From assembly GCA_944325625.1 (NCBI GenBank), contig CALVAP010000003.1:1-64000 (forward strand): a stretch of 64,000 nucleotides of DNA, in the 5' to 3' direction. Below, piece after piece: positions 51,884 to 59,866 of the stretch. The position numbers and the translations under genes are program-made. Position 1 is the first letter of the stretch. Every line of letters starts with the position of its first letter. The notes under the pieces were generated by a model, which ran no database searches, was not told the DNA's origin, and saw only the letters and a list, made by a program, of their open reading frames with translations. The stretch comes from Candidatus Gastranaerophilales bacterium. Its GTDB lineage: Bacteria; Cyanobacteriota; Vampirovibrionia; Gastranaerophilales; Gastranaerophilaceae.

Positions 51884-52688
51884 ATGAATTTTGACAGCTA
51901 CATAGTCAAAAATGTCGAAATAGCACAAACTGTGCCGCTAAGCTGCCCCCCCCCCCCAGAAGTTAGCTTCTAATAAGGGTTTTAGACTTTTTAGGCGTCA
52001 CTCTAAGCGTGCTTTCACCCTGGCTGAAACTCTTATCACTTTAACCATTATCGGTGTCATTGCTGCTATGACTATCCCAAATCTTGTTTCTAAGTACCAA
52101 AAACACTCTTATGTTACAGGATTAAAGAAAGCATACTCAACTCTTTCTAATGCGATGGCACTTGCTATGCACGATGATGAAGTGTGGGTGACCTACCCAT
52201 GGGGGTATATTGATCCAATAAGCACCAGTGAGAGTATTATAAAAAAATACATGAAAGTTGTTAAAACTTGTGATAGTAGCAGTCAGGGAGATTGTGTTGA
52301 GGTGGATGCCACTGGCAACCCAATACAAGGATATGGAGCGCGAGATTCCTACATTGGTGATATGAAGTTTTTTGTGACCGCTGATGGAATGACTTGGGGT
52401 AGTTATTTTAGCGTTGATGTTAATGGCAAGAAAGGTCCTAATAAGTGGGGTCGAGATATATTCTCGTTTGAGGTTGCATACACGGATACATATACACTAG
52501 CTCAAGGTGCTGTGGTGCCATACGGCTCAAGACAATGCCCTTTTGGGAATTTTTGCTATGGCTACTGGAACAATAACCCGAGTTCACCACTCTGTACCAC
52601 TGAGATTGTTAATAGAGATGGGCGAAGTGGGGGATATGCACAATACTGCACTGGGCGTGTACTCGAAGAAGGTGCTATGAATTATTAG
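51884..52688 (+). CDS. Prepilin C, out of frame at a poly-C run (phase-off form)
   Basis: The leader from ATG 51884 (MNFDSYIVKNVEIAQTVPLS, then CPPPPEVSF) stops at 51971-51973. The prepilin is open in the +1 frame from 51942 to 52688, with KLASNKGFRLFRRHSKRA/FTLAETLITL and a body related to copy A (KYQKHSYVTGLKKAYSTLSN, ending YCTGRVLEEGAMNY). Three upstream stops in the pilin frame rule out a start before the C run in that frame. Removing one C would give a single product. A start at ATG 52068 would remove the prepilin signal. Confidence 0.84.
51946..51957 (+). repeat. Poly-C run, 12 bases (cassette C)
   Basis: Twelve consecutive C in the leader, the same length and the same codon phase as in cassettes A and B. 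Confidence 0.9.
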
Positions 52689-52716
52689 GCTCCGGTACAA
52701 TTTTCAAATTACAACA

Positions 52717-52747
52717 GAAGCGGGATTTTGCAGGAATCCCGCTTCTA
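52717..52747 (+). terminator. Terminator between prepilin C and the DUF429 gene
   Basis: AGAAGCGGGATT and AATCCCGCTTCT form a perfect 12-bp stem around a 7-base loop, followed by ATTTATC and a later T-run. It can serve the converging DUF429 gene too. Confidence 0.85.
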
Positions 52748-52767
52748 TTTATCAATTTTTTATCTAC

Positions 52768-53385
52768 TTATGCCAAAGTCAATACATCCAGTCCTTTGTA
52801 GTTATACAAGACCTCTGCTTTGTTCGACTCCGATATTTTATGTGCCATAATTGCTCCCAATATTGCTTCTATTTGCGACACGGGAAGCATATTAGACGGC
52901 AGCTCCGTCATATTGTATTCCGTCCTTAAGACATTTTGCAAAAACTTACAATCATATGGAGAGCGATTCTTAAACATTCCGCCCAATCGGAGTTTCATTT
53001 TTATATCAGAAATCTCGTAGCGAAAAACGTCATATCCTTTTTCCTTCAACGTACTAAAATATTCAGCTCCTCTGGGTGAAAACCTTTCCTGCCAGTTTTC
53101 CACATTCTTTATATTTCCCGTGGTTTGAACAAGAGCATAGCGTTTGGAATATACTTTCCATTTATGAGAAAGCATTGTTGCATTATCCGTCATTGATATA
53201 ACTATAAGAGCATCTTCTTTTCCGTAAAGATTTTCGAGAAAAAAAGTTATATCATCAACCGTATATAATTTGTCTAAAGTAACGATTTTTAAGTTTTTAT
53301 CTAAAATGGCCACACCGGTATCATTCGATGACTGATTACCAAGTGAAATACCGACAAATGTCTGTTTTGTTGAAAAATCTTTCAT
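52768..53385 (-). CDS. DUF429-like protein (predicted RNase H-fold)
   Basis: The 205-residue product starts with a strand-turn of the RNase H fold (FVGISLGNQSSNDTGVAILD), a VVDD-type second block, LIVISMTDNAT and a final SQIEAILGAIMAHK helix. This pattern matches DUF429 proteins, predicted nucleases with no confirmed activity. The acidic residues expected in an active site are only partly evident, since the first motif has Ser/Asn where Asp is usual. It stands alone. Confidence 0.55.
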   Translation of the reverse strand: MKDFSTKQTFVGISLGNQSSNDTGVAILDKNLKIVTLDKLYTVDDITFFLENLYGKEDALIVISMTDNATMLSHKWKVYSKRYALVQTTGNIKNVENWQERFSPRGAEYFSTLKEKGYDVFRYEISDIKMKLRLGGMFKNRSPYDCKFLQNVLRTEYNMTELPSNMLPVSQIEAILGAIMAHKISESNKAEVLYNYKGLDVLTLA

Positions 53386-53421
53386 AATTCAACGCTACAA
53401 CATATTTTAAGTCATGTCAAA

Positions 53422-55086
53422 CTACATATAATTTAAGGACTTAAGCATCAGAGCTACTCCAAGCTGCTGGTCATAATGACTTGAGCTATAAACACCGTCT
53501 GCAACATATTTTCCGCCATTATAGTTGGTAGTGCCAGCCCAAACGTATGGAGAGGCTACACCTTTATTGCGATATCCAAGCCCATTATATCTTTCCGCAT
53601 ACTCGAGCATTGCGTTTGTATCTGTTGTATCCGCACTCAATCCGCATTTGTTTTTTTCATTCAACGCATCTATGGCAGAACTTTCCCAATCTGTAAAATA
53701 CTTACCTCTGGGCACATTTACTGTCGGTTGTCCTAATGGATCTCCGTTATGCATATATGTATTAAAGTTACCGTTTGATTCCCGCCAATGAAGTGCGGCT
53801 ATAAGCTTCGCCGGAACTCCTGTTTTTTGTGCAACGGCTTCGTATCTGTCTTTATTTTCAAGATAGTGCTGTTTAAACTGTTCCAAATCCCGCATTTGTC
53901 CAAGTGACATTTTTTCACCAAATTCTTGGTCAAACTCCAAACTACCTGCTTCTATTTTACCTTGTTTTTCCGATAATTCTGTACGCTTAGTTTGTAATTC
54001 CGCCAGTTGCTTTTCTAAATCTGCAATATTAGCTTCTGAAGACTTTTGTATTTCTTCATTTTCTTTTCTGATACTTTCTATTTTTTCTTTCATATCTGCA
54101 TCAGATTCGATTATTTCTTTTTCTATCTCATCTCTTTTTTTCTCAAGCTCCGTTTTTTCCTGCTTTAACTCAGGTTTTTTGGCTTCCAATGTTTTTAACT
54201 GTTCTTCTTCTTTTTGAATTTTTGCCTTGAGTTCTTCAATTTTAGATTCTAACTCTGCTTTTTTTGCTGCATTAGCTGCTTTTGATTCCTCGTCAGAACC
54301 TATCGGAATTGCATTTTTTTGCGCTTCTAAACCGCTTAGCTGCGCATTTAAAGACGATATTGATGATTTTTTCTCCGATATATTTCTATCATTTTCATTA
54401 ATCTCATCGTTCTTTTTTGATATAGATTCTGAATTTTCGGATTTTTTAGTCTTCAACTCATCACTTATCTTGGTATTATCCGAAATTGTTTTGTCAAGTT
54501 CTTTTTCGTTATTACTAATTTTTTCTTGTGCAGATTGCTTTTCTTCCGCTATTTTTTTCTCAACCTTTTCAATTTCCTGCTCTGTAGCTTGCAAGTTTTC
54601 TTTCGTTGTCGGTTGAGGTTTATATGGAGTTCGATTTGCCATACTTCTGGCAAAATTTCCACCTATCCCGCCTGAGTATGTGCTTCCTTTTGAATAAATT
54701 ATGTTACTGGGCATGAGATTTTGTGCATACATATTCCTCAATAACACGCCAAAACCGTTTAGTCCGCCTATTTTGTTCATAAACTCAATTTCTTGCGCAT
54801 CCAACTCTCCGTCACCATTTGTATCGAAGGTCTGCAGAAGATACAACATCTCATCAATATTTCCATTCATTAGCGCTCCGGAGTTATGATTTGCCAAAAA
54901 CAAAGATACTGCTTGCGTCATGTTGTTGAGTTCTTTTTGGTCAAACTTTCCGTCATTATTCACATCAAAATACTTTGCAAAAACCGAAAACTTATCCTTT
55001 TGTTGTTCGGGTATTCCGCTTTGTTTCAGTAACGTTTTTACATCACTGGTATTGTATTCCGATGCTCCAAAAGATATATTTGTCAA
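53422..55086 (-). CDS. EF-hand, coiled-coil, lysozyme-like protein
   Basis: The 554-residue product has two EF-hand loops, DVNNDGKFDQKE (41-52) and DTNGDGELDAQE (88-99), likely calcium-binding. A long charged coiled coil follows (about 165-370). The C-terminal domain (about 405-554) contains AALHWRESNGNFNTYMHNGD with a Glu in the position expected for a lysozyme-like catalytic acid, and YVWAGTTNYNGGKYVADG near the end. It probably cleaves or binds peptidoglycan. There is no signal peptide; the start is MTNISFGAS, an N-terminal motif seen in other proteins of this window. The way it is exported is unknown. Confidence 0.75.
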   Translation of the reverse strand: MTNISFGASEYNTSDVKTLLKQSGIPEQQKDKFSVFAKYFDVNNDGKFDQKELNNMTQAVSLFLANHNSGALMNGNIDEMLYLLQTFDTNGDGELDAQEIEFMNKIGGLNGFGVLLRNMYAQNLMPSNIIYSKGSTYSGGIGGNFARSMANRTPYKPQPTTKENLQATEQEIEKVEKKIAEEKQSAQEKISNNEKELDKTISDNTKISDELKTKKSENSESISKKNDEINENDRNISEKKSSISSLNAQLSGLEAQKNAIPIGSDEESKAANAAKKAELESKIEELKAKIQKEEEQLKTLEAKKPELKQEKTELEKKRDEIEKEIIESDADMKEKIESIRKENEEIQKSSEANIADLEKQLAELQTKRTELSEKQGKIEAGSLEFDQEFGEKMSLGQMRDLEQFKQHYLENKDRYEAVAQKTGVPAKLIAALHWRESNGNFNTYMHNGDPLGQPTVNVPRGKYFTDWESSAIDALNEKNKCGLSADTTDTNAMLEYAERYNGLGYRNKGVASPYVWAGTTNYNGGKYVADGVYSSSHYDQQLGVALMLKSLNYM

Positions 55087-55182
55087 AACATAATCCTCAT
55101 GACTCTCTCTATATCTTTATAAAGTTATTTAAAAAATATATATTGCCCAAATAAATATTAAATATTAAATATTGTAACAACT

Positions 55183-56883
55183 CTACTTAATAAAATCTGC
55201 AAATATTTCGTTTTGTTCTTCATCTATAATAGGTGCATTAAGTTTTCCACCACAAGCCCCACACAAATTTGCGCTGTTGTCATTCTTATGCTTGCTGTTG
55301 TTCCAATTCGTTACAGCTATATTTAACTTAGGAATAAGTATACCCAAGACCAATCCGGAATATACATAACCTCCAAGCTGTGCAATATTAAGTATTTTGA
55401 TTTTCTTCAAAGTATCTGTCATCTTTAAAGACTTTGCCTTCTTCAAAAGTTCTTTGTAGCTTATAGCTTTTCCATCCGAAGTAACTACAGGCACTTTCCT
55501 TTCCTTAAGATCGCCCAAAAGAACTTCATCTACTGTTTTTATAGACTTGTTCTTTAGCCAGTTAATAAAGCCTTTCTCATTCCCGTTTCCTGTCGCATTA
55601 AGAAGGTTTTTTCCATCAAACATAGAAACTATTCCTTTGGATACAAACCCGCCAAGAATAAGCCAGTTGGTAAAGCCTAAAATATCCTTAAACATGCTTT
55701 CTCTAAGTTCATCACCGCTTCTAGCTGCTAAAAATCTTGAAGCTATTGTAAATCCGTATACAAATTTAAAATGATTTATTGTCGGAATCTTACCTTTGAA
55801 CTGAATTTTGTTAGGCAGCTCTTTAAAATTTGTTGTTATAGACGAAAGGCTTAATCCTACCATACCTAATGCTGCTGCAACTTTTGCCGCTATAAAATTC
55901 GAAGAACGTTCCGGCTTGTTGTTCTTAACATTAGGGTTATTTGACACACCAACAAAACCGTCCTTGCCTGTTCTTTTTTTCGTTAACCATCTGTTAAAAG
56001 GTTGAACACTTGCACCCATAACACTTGATACACCCAGTGCTAATAAGGCAGAACGAACTTTTAACCCTTTCAATTTATTGATAAATTTGTTCGCTGAAAA
56101 ATCATTCCTAGCCTCTTTAAAAGCATTACTTACACTCTCTGTTGAAAAGGCTTTTCCTAAGGCATATAAATCATCTAAAAATGAATTTATTCCAAATTCA
56201 ACACATTGGCTTCCGTCTTTTGAAGTCAACTTGAAAGATTTTTCAGCTCCTGTGTCCGATATAATCAAACTCTTGAGGTAATCAAACGTTTCTTTTGGAA
56301 TTTTCTTACCTTCCAAGTTTTTATCATCACTCAACCTTACCATTGTTGCAGTAAGTTTTGAGACTGTCTTTGGACTTAATGCAACCCAGTTGGCACTTTT
56401 TCCGTCTTTTGAGTTTAACCCTTTCATTCCTTCGAATGCTTTTTGATAATAAATTTTTAAGAGGTTTTTAGGCTTGTTTTCATTTTCGGCATAATTTTCG
56501 TGCCATATTTTTCCCAAAATATCAATTGTTTCGTTATTGGCAAAAATGGAATGTGACTGTATATTGTATCCTTTATTGAATTTTTGACTCAGCGCATACG
56601 CAGCAGCTCCGCCCACTGTTCCAATTAACAGGTGGTTTAAGGTTCCTGAATTTTCTCTTATTCCTGTTTCTACACCTGCATCAAACCCTCTTCTGGAATC
56701 TACAATTGTTCTTGGCATCGCCATAAAACAAAAATCTACAAGCATCGCCCCAATTGCTTCATTAACATTTAGATATCTTAATCCCTGTGAAACGACATCT
56801 GCTGTCGAACCAAAAGACTGACGCTTTGGACAACTCGGAGATTTTATATTTTGCCTGTTATATTCAGCTACGTTTATCTTCAT
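55183..56883 (-). CDS. Lineage-specific large membrane protein, paralogue 1
   Basis: The 566-residue product is paralogous to the 56976 gene: both have FGxxxDV near residue 25-40, an AIGAM/MIGVSA-x-D block, PRTIVD/PRAAVD, an E-x-SG-x-L-x-N-x-LL stretch, VQPFNRWLTKKRTGKDG against MQYINRWITRKKSGIKG, and ASRFLAARSGDELRES against ASRVLAAEDKNEVRES. Several hydrophobic segments are seen (about 75-95, 275-295, 330-350, 495-515). The C-terminus has a CGACGG motif. No signal peptide is present and the function is unknown. Confidence 0.75.
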   Translation of the reverse strand: MKINVAEYNRQNIKSPSCPKRQSFGSTADVVSQGLRYLNVNEAIGAMLVDFCFMAMPRTIVDSRRGFDAGVETGIRENSGTLNHLLIGTVGGAAAYALSQKFNKGYNIQSHSIFANNETIDILGKIWHENYAENENKPKNLLKIYYQKAFEGMKGLNSKDGKSANWVALSPKTVSKLTATMVRLSDDKNLEGKKIPKETFDYLKSLIISDTGAEKSFKLTSKDGSQCVEFGINSFLDDLYALGKAFSTESVSNAFKEARNDFSANKFINKLKGLKVRSALLALGVSSVMGASVQPFNRWLTKKRTGKDGFVGVSNNPNVKNNKPERSSNFIAAKVAAALGMVGLSLSSITTNFKELPNKIQFKGKIPTINHFKFVYGFTIASRFLAARSGDELRESMFKDILGFTNWLILGGFVSKGIVSMFDGKNLLNATGNGNEKGFINWLKNKSIKTVDEVLLGDLKERKVPVVTSDGKAISYKELLKKAKSLKMTDTLKKIKILNIAQLGGYVYSGLVLGILIPKLNIAVTNWNNSKHKNDNSANLCGACGGKLNAPIIDEEQNEIFADFIK

Positions 56884-56975
56884 TTTATTTGGTTCATGCT
56901 CTTTTCAAACTGATTTAACAACACTCAAGTTCTGTTTTTGCTAGTATTTGAGATTTATTGCCAACATTTTTAATA

Positions 56976-58688
56976 TTACTTAAAGTTGGTCATCTCTTCG
57001 AATCCGCAAAATGTTCGATTGAAACTTGGATTTACCCAAGCATGCCACAATAATGACATAGTAGATTCCGGACCGTTTGCGTATGGGTTTAATTCCGGCT
57101 TAGGCATTTTGTTTTCAACTTTGCTTCCTTCAATTGATTGTTTCGACTCTTTATCTTTATTATTTTTGGCTTCTTGAAGCTCTTTTTCTCTATTCTTCTC
57201 TGTTTGTTTCCTGTTCCATATCGGTATAAACAAGCCCAGCAAAAGCATTGATGCGCCTAAAGAGGCAGCCTGGCAAATACCCCTTTTGGTCTTTAATTCT
57301 TTTGGAACTTCATCAAAAGATTTTAGTGAATAATTTTTCATCCAATTACCAAATTTTTTGAACCAACCGGCATTTTCATCCACTATTTTATGTTTATTAA
57401 TGAGCTCAACAGAGGGGTTTGTTTTATTCATAACAGTCGCTATGACTTTTGCAACGTAATCCCCCAGGAAATATAAACTTGCAAACCCTGCTGCATCCCT
57501 AAATGTAGATTCTCTAACTTCATTTTTATCTTCTGCGGCTAAAACCCTGCTCGCAAAAGTTATTGCGGCTATCCATCTTGCTTGATCCAATGTAGGAAAT
57601 AGCCCTTTAAATTGAAACATTTTCCAATTAGGCTTCTTCATCATTGACGCAATTGCCAAACCCATAATAGTTCCGGCTCCGGCAAGCTTATATACCCACA
57701 AACTTTTATCCTGTTTTTTGCTATTCTTTGGTTCGGTTCCAAAGTCTCTATATATTGGCGCTCCTTTTATTCCGGACTTCTTTCTTGTTATCCATCTGTT
57801 TATATATTGCATTGATGCCGCCAAGGGCAATACAATTGCCAAACCTGCAAAACTTTTCTGTTTTACAAATCTTATCGCTGTATCAATATATTTATCAATG
57901 TTTTTGGATACTTCAGGCTTACTAAATTGTTTTCCTAAATCAACTAAATCCCTTATTATTGCAGACAAATTAGAGTTAAAATTCTTTCCCGAATCTGATG
58001 AAAACCTTATTGTCTCCGTTGCTTTCGACCCATCAGATAGCAGTTTATATGCATTTGTTATTGCCTGTTTAGTATCAACTTCACCTTTAATCGCCTTTGT
58101 AAGAAGGTTTATCGCATCATCAAATCCATCATAATCAGAATATTTGACCCAGTTTTGACCTTTATTTGAGTTAAAACCTTCTAGATCTGAAAGAACAGAA
58201 CGAACATATGAACCTACCTTTTTGTCATCTTCGCTGTTAGCCAAATAATTTGCTGATTTCAATCCTTTTGGGTTTACATAGTGAGAGGCAAGTTTTTTTA
58301 TAGTATCTTCATCTGCCCAAGACGTAACCAAACCTATATTTCTATATTCTTTTGGTAATGAAACATATTGCAAAAATCCCGCAACCCCCATAACAAAATA
58401 ACTGGGTAAAAGGCAGTTTACAAGCAAACCTGAAGATTCTCGTCGCAATGTTTCTAATCCTGCATGAGTATTTGTGTTAAAATCTACTGCTGCTCTAGGT
58501 ATTATACAAGTTGCGGCATCTATAGCCGAAACACCTATCATCGGGTGTCTTTCACACGCCTGTAACCCCGCCGTCAAAACATCGCCAAAACCACCAAAGT
58601 TGATTTCTTTAGTATTTTTCGAGCTGTGTCTTACCCGCGGGGTATTATTAAAATGGCAATTTTTGTTTATATCAAGGTTTTGTATCAT
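56976..58688 (-). CDS. Lineage-specific large membrane protein, paralogue 2
   Basis: I start it at ATG 58688 (AGAGAAAAA upstream), giving 570 residues, close to its 566-residue paralogue; a longer reading to 58784 is possible. It shares all conserved blocks with the 55183 gene, including INRWITRKKSGIKG and FASRVLAAEDKNEVREST. The charged C-terminal tail (Lys/Glu/Asn-rich) differs. Hydrophobic segments alternate with Lys-rich loops. A good promoter lies at 58864-58891. It is the first of the tandem pair on this strand. The function is unknown. Confidence 0.75.
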   Translation of the reverse strand: MIQNLDINKNCHFNNTPRVRHSSKNTKEINFGGFGDVLTAGLQACERHPMIGVSAIDAATCIIPRAAVDFNTNTHAGLETLRRESSGLLVNCLLPSYFVMGVAGFLQYVSLPKEYRNIGLVTSWADEDTIKKLASHYVNPKGLKSANYLANSEDDKKVGSYVRSVLSDLEGFNSNKGQNWVKYSDYDGFDDAINLLTKAIKGEVDTKQAITNAYKLLSDGSKATETIRFSSDSGKNFNSNLSAIIRDLVDLGKQFSKPEVSKNIDKYIDTAIRFVKQKSFAGLAIVLPLAASMQYINRWITRKKSGIKGAPIYRDFGTEPKNSKKQDKSLWVYKLAGAGTIMGLAIASMMKKPNWKMFQFKGLFPTLDQARWIAAITFASRVLAAEDKNEVRESTFRDAAGFASLYFLGDYVAKVIATVMNKTNPSVELINKHKIVDENAGWFKKFGNWMKNYSLKSFDEVPKELKTKRGICQAASLGASMLLLGLFIPIWNRKQTEKNREKELQEAKNNKDKESKQSIEGSKVENKMPKPELNPYANGPESTMSLLWHAWVNPSFNRTFCGFEEMTNFK

Positions 58689-58863
58689 TTTTTCTCTATA
58701 TAAACGAACCGAAACCATTTTATCAAGTCCGTAAATATTATAAAATAGGACATATTTTTTTTTGCTACGTAAAATTATTTTCAAAAATTTGAGCCATTAT
58801 TCTTACCCCATGTGCAATAAAAAACATATACGTTGTTTTTTTAAAATGCACAATTTTTAACAA

Positions 58864-58891
58864 GTTATACTTCTAAAAATATATTTTTCAA
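58864..58891 (-). promoter_or_regulatory. Promoter of large membrane protein paralogue 2
   Basis: On the minus strand TTGAAA (58891-58886), 16 bases, TATAAC (58869-58864). The leader would be about 170 bases long if translation starts at 58688. Confidence 0.5.
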
Positions 58892-59005
58892 CAATTGCGC
58901 AAAAAATTATTTTTTATAATTTATCTTAACAAAAATTAAAATTTTTGCTTCGGAGAAGTCAATTATTTTTAAAATATATACTTTTAATATACAGGAGAGT
59001 ACACT

Positions 59006-59071
59006 ATGAGCTATATATTTTTTAAATTTTTTAACAGATATAAAAAATTTTGTATATGCGACTTAATCTAA
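59006..59071 (+). CDS. Possible 21-residue peptide
   Basis: The frame reads MSYIFFKFFNRYKKFCICDL plus one residue. AGGAGAG lies 6 bases before the ATG, better than most genes here. The peptide is hydrophobic/basic with two Cys near the end and could be a small membrane peptide or a leader for the two-component genes. The sequence is very AT-rich, so chance cannot be excluded. Confidence 0.35.
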   Translation: MSYIFFKFFNRYKKFCICDLI

Positions 59072-59140
59072 CTAAACATACTTGTATAATGTCCCTGATT
59101 ATGCCAAAATATACTGGTACACAATGTGGGATAATGTGTG

Positions 59141-59866
59141 ATGCCAAAAAACATACTGGTCGTTGATGATGATGATGAAATCCGTGAATTGTTGGAATTT
59201 GATTTGCAACAAAGCGGATATAGTGTTGACACAGCAATAAACGGGGTTGACGGTCTGGAAAAGGCTCTGTCCAAACATTATGATTTAATTTTACTCGATG
59301 TTATGATGCCCAAAATGAATGGATTTGATGTTTGCAAGAATATCAGAAAAGCACACAATCCTGTGCCTATACTCTTGTTAACGGCTAAGGGAACAATCCA
59401 TGATAAAACCGAAGGATTTGACTGTGGTGCTGATGATTACTTAATCAAACCGTTTGATATTCAAGAAGTACTTCTGCGGGTAAGAGCATTGATGCGTAGA
59501 GGATTTTCTGCACAACAAGATGATAACAATACTTTTAAAAATGAAATTCTTAAAGTCGGAGCTATTGAAATTTTTCCCGATGAACTTGACGTTTCAATTG
59601 AGGGAACAAGAATTAAACTAACTCCTACCGAGTTTGAAATACTTTATTGTCTTATGCAGCACTTTAATAAAGCCGTTTCACTTGCTACATTACTCAACGA
59701 GGTTTGGGGCTATGACAGCGATGAAGATGTTCGTATGCTAAGAGTCCATGTCGGAGGCTTGAGGCAAAAAATAGAACAGAATCCTAAAACTCCTAAATTT
59801 CTACATACCGTCATAAACGTAGGATACAAGCTCACTCCGTTTGAAGATAACGAAAATGAAGTTTAA
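59141..59866 (+). CDS. OmpR/PhoB-family response regulator
   Basis: DNA-binding half of a two-component system. The receiver has the acidic pocket VVDDDDE (7-13), phospho-acceptor Asp53 in LILLDVMMPKMNG, and the conserved Lys in LLTAKG. The C-terminal winged helix (about 135-240) has 'LTPTEFEILYCLM' and VHVGGLRQKIE...VINVGYKL. I start at ATG 59141 (241 residues) rather than GTG 59138. The kinase gene starts inside its last codons. The target genes cannot be read from the sequence. Confidence 0.95.
   Translation: MPKNILVVDDDDEIRELLEFDLQQSGYSVDTAINGVDGLEKALSKHYDLILLDVMMPKMNGFDVCKNIRKAHNPVPILLLTAKGTIHDKTEGFDCGADDYLIKPFDIQEVLLRVRALMRRGFSAQQDDNNTFKNEILKVGAIEIFPDELDVSIEGTRIKLTPTEFEILYCLMQHFNKAVSLATLLNEVWGYDSDEDVRMLRVHVGGLRQKIEQNPKTPKFLHTVINVGYKLTPFEDNENEV

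Larger units (their letters stand above)
58689..59140. other. AT-rich divergent intergenic region
   Basis: This stretch separates the minus-strand paralogue 2 from the plus-strand response regulator. It holds a minus-strand promoter (58864-58891), a short translated-looking frame (59006-59071), a TATAAT box (59085-59090) and an imperfect copy of the response-regulator start at 59101 (ATGCCAAAATATACTGGT against ATGCCAAAAAACATACTGGT). No RNA gene or operator was recognised. Confidence 0.6.

Noticed and set aside
42946-51957. Poly-C frame breaks as ordinary pseudogenes
   Set aside because: Leader and pilin bodies are both conserved over three copies, all broken at the same homopolymer in the same phase. 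Random decay would not do this. An assembly length error remains possible and is stated in the findings.
52068-52688. Prepilin C read as a gene starting at ATG 52068
   Set aside because: Same reason: the start would fall inside the conserved N-terminal helix and remove the cleavage site.
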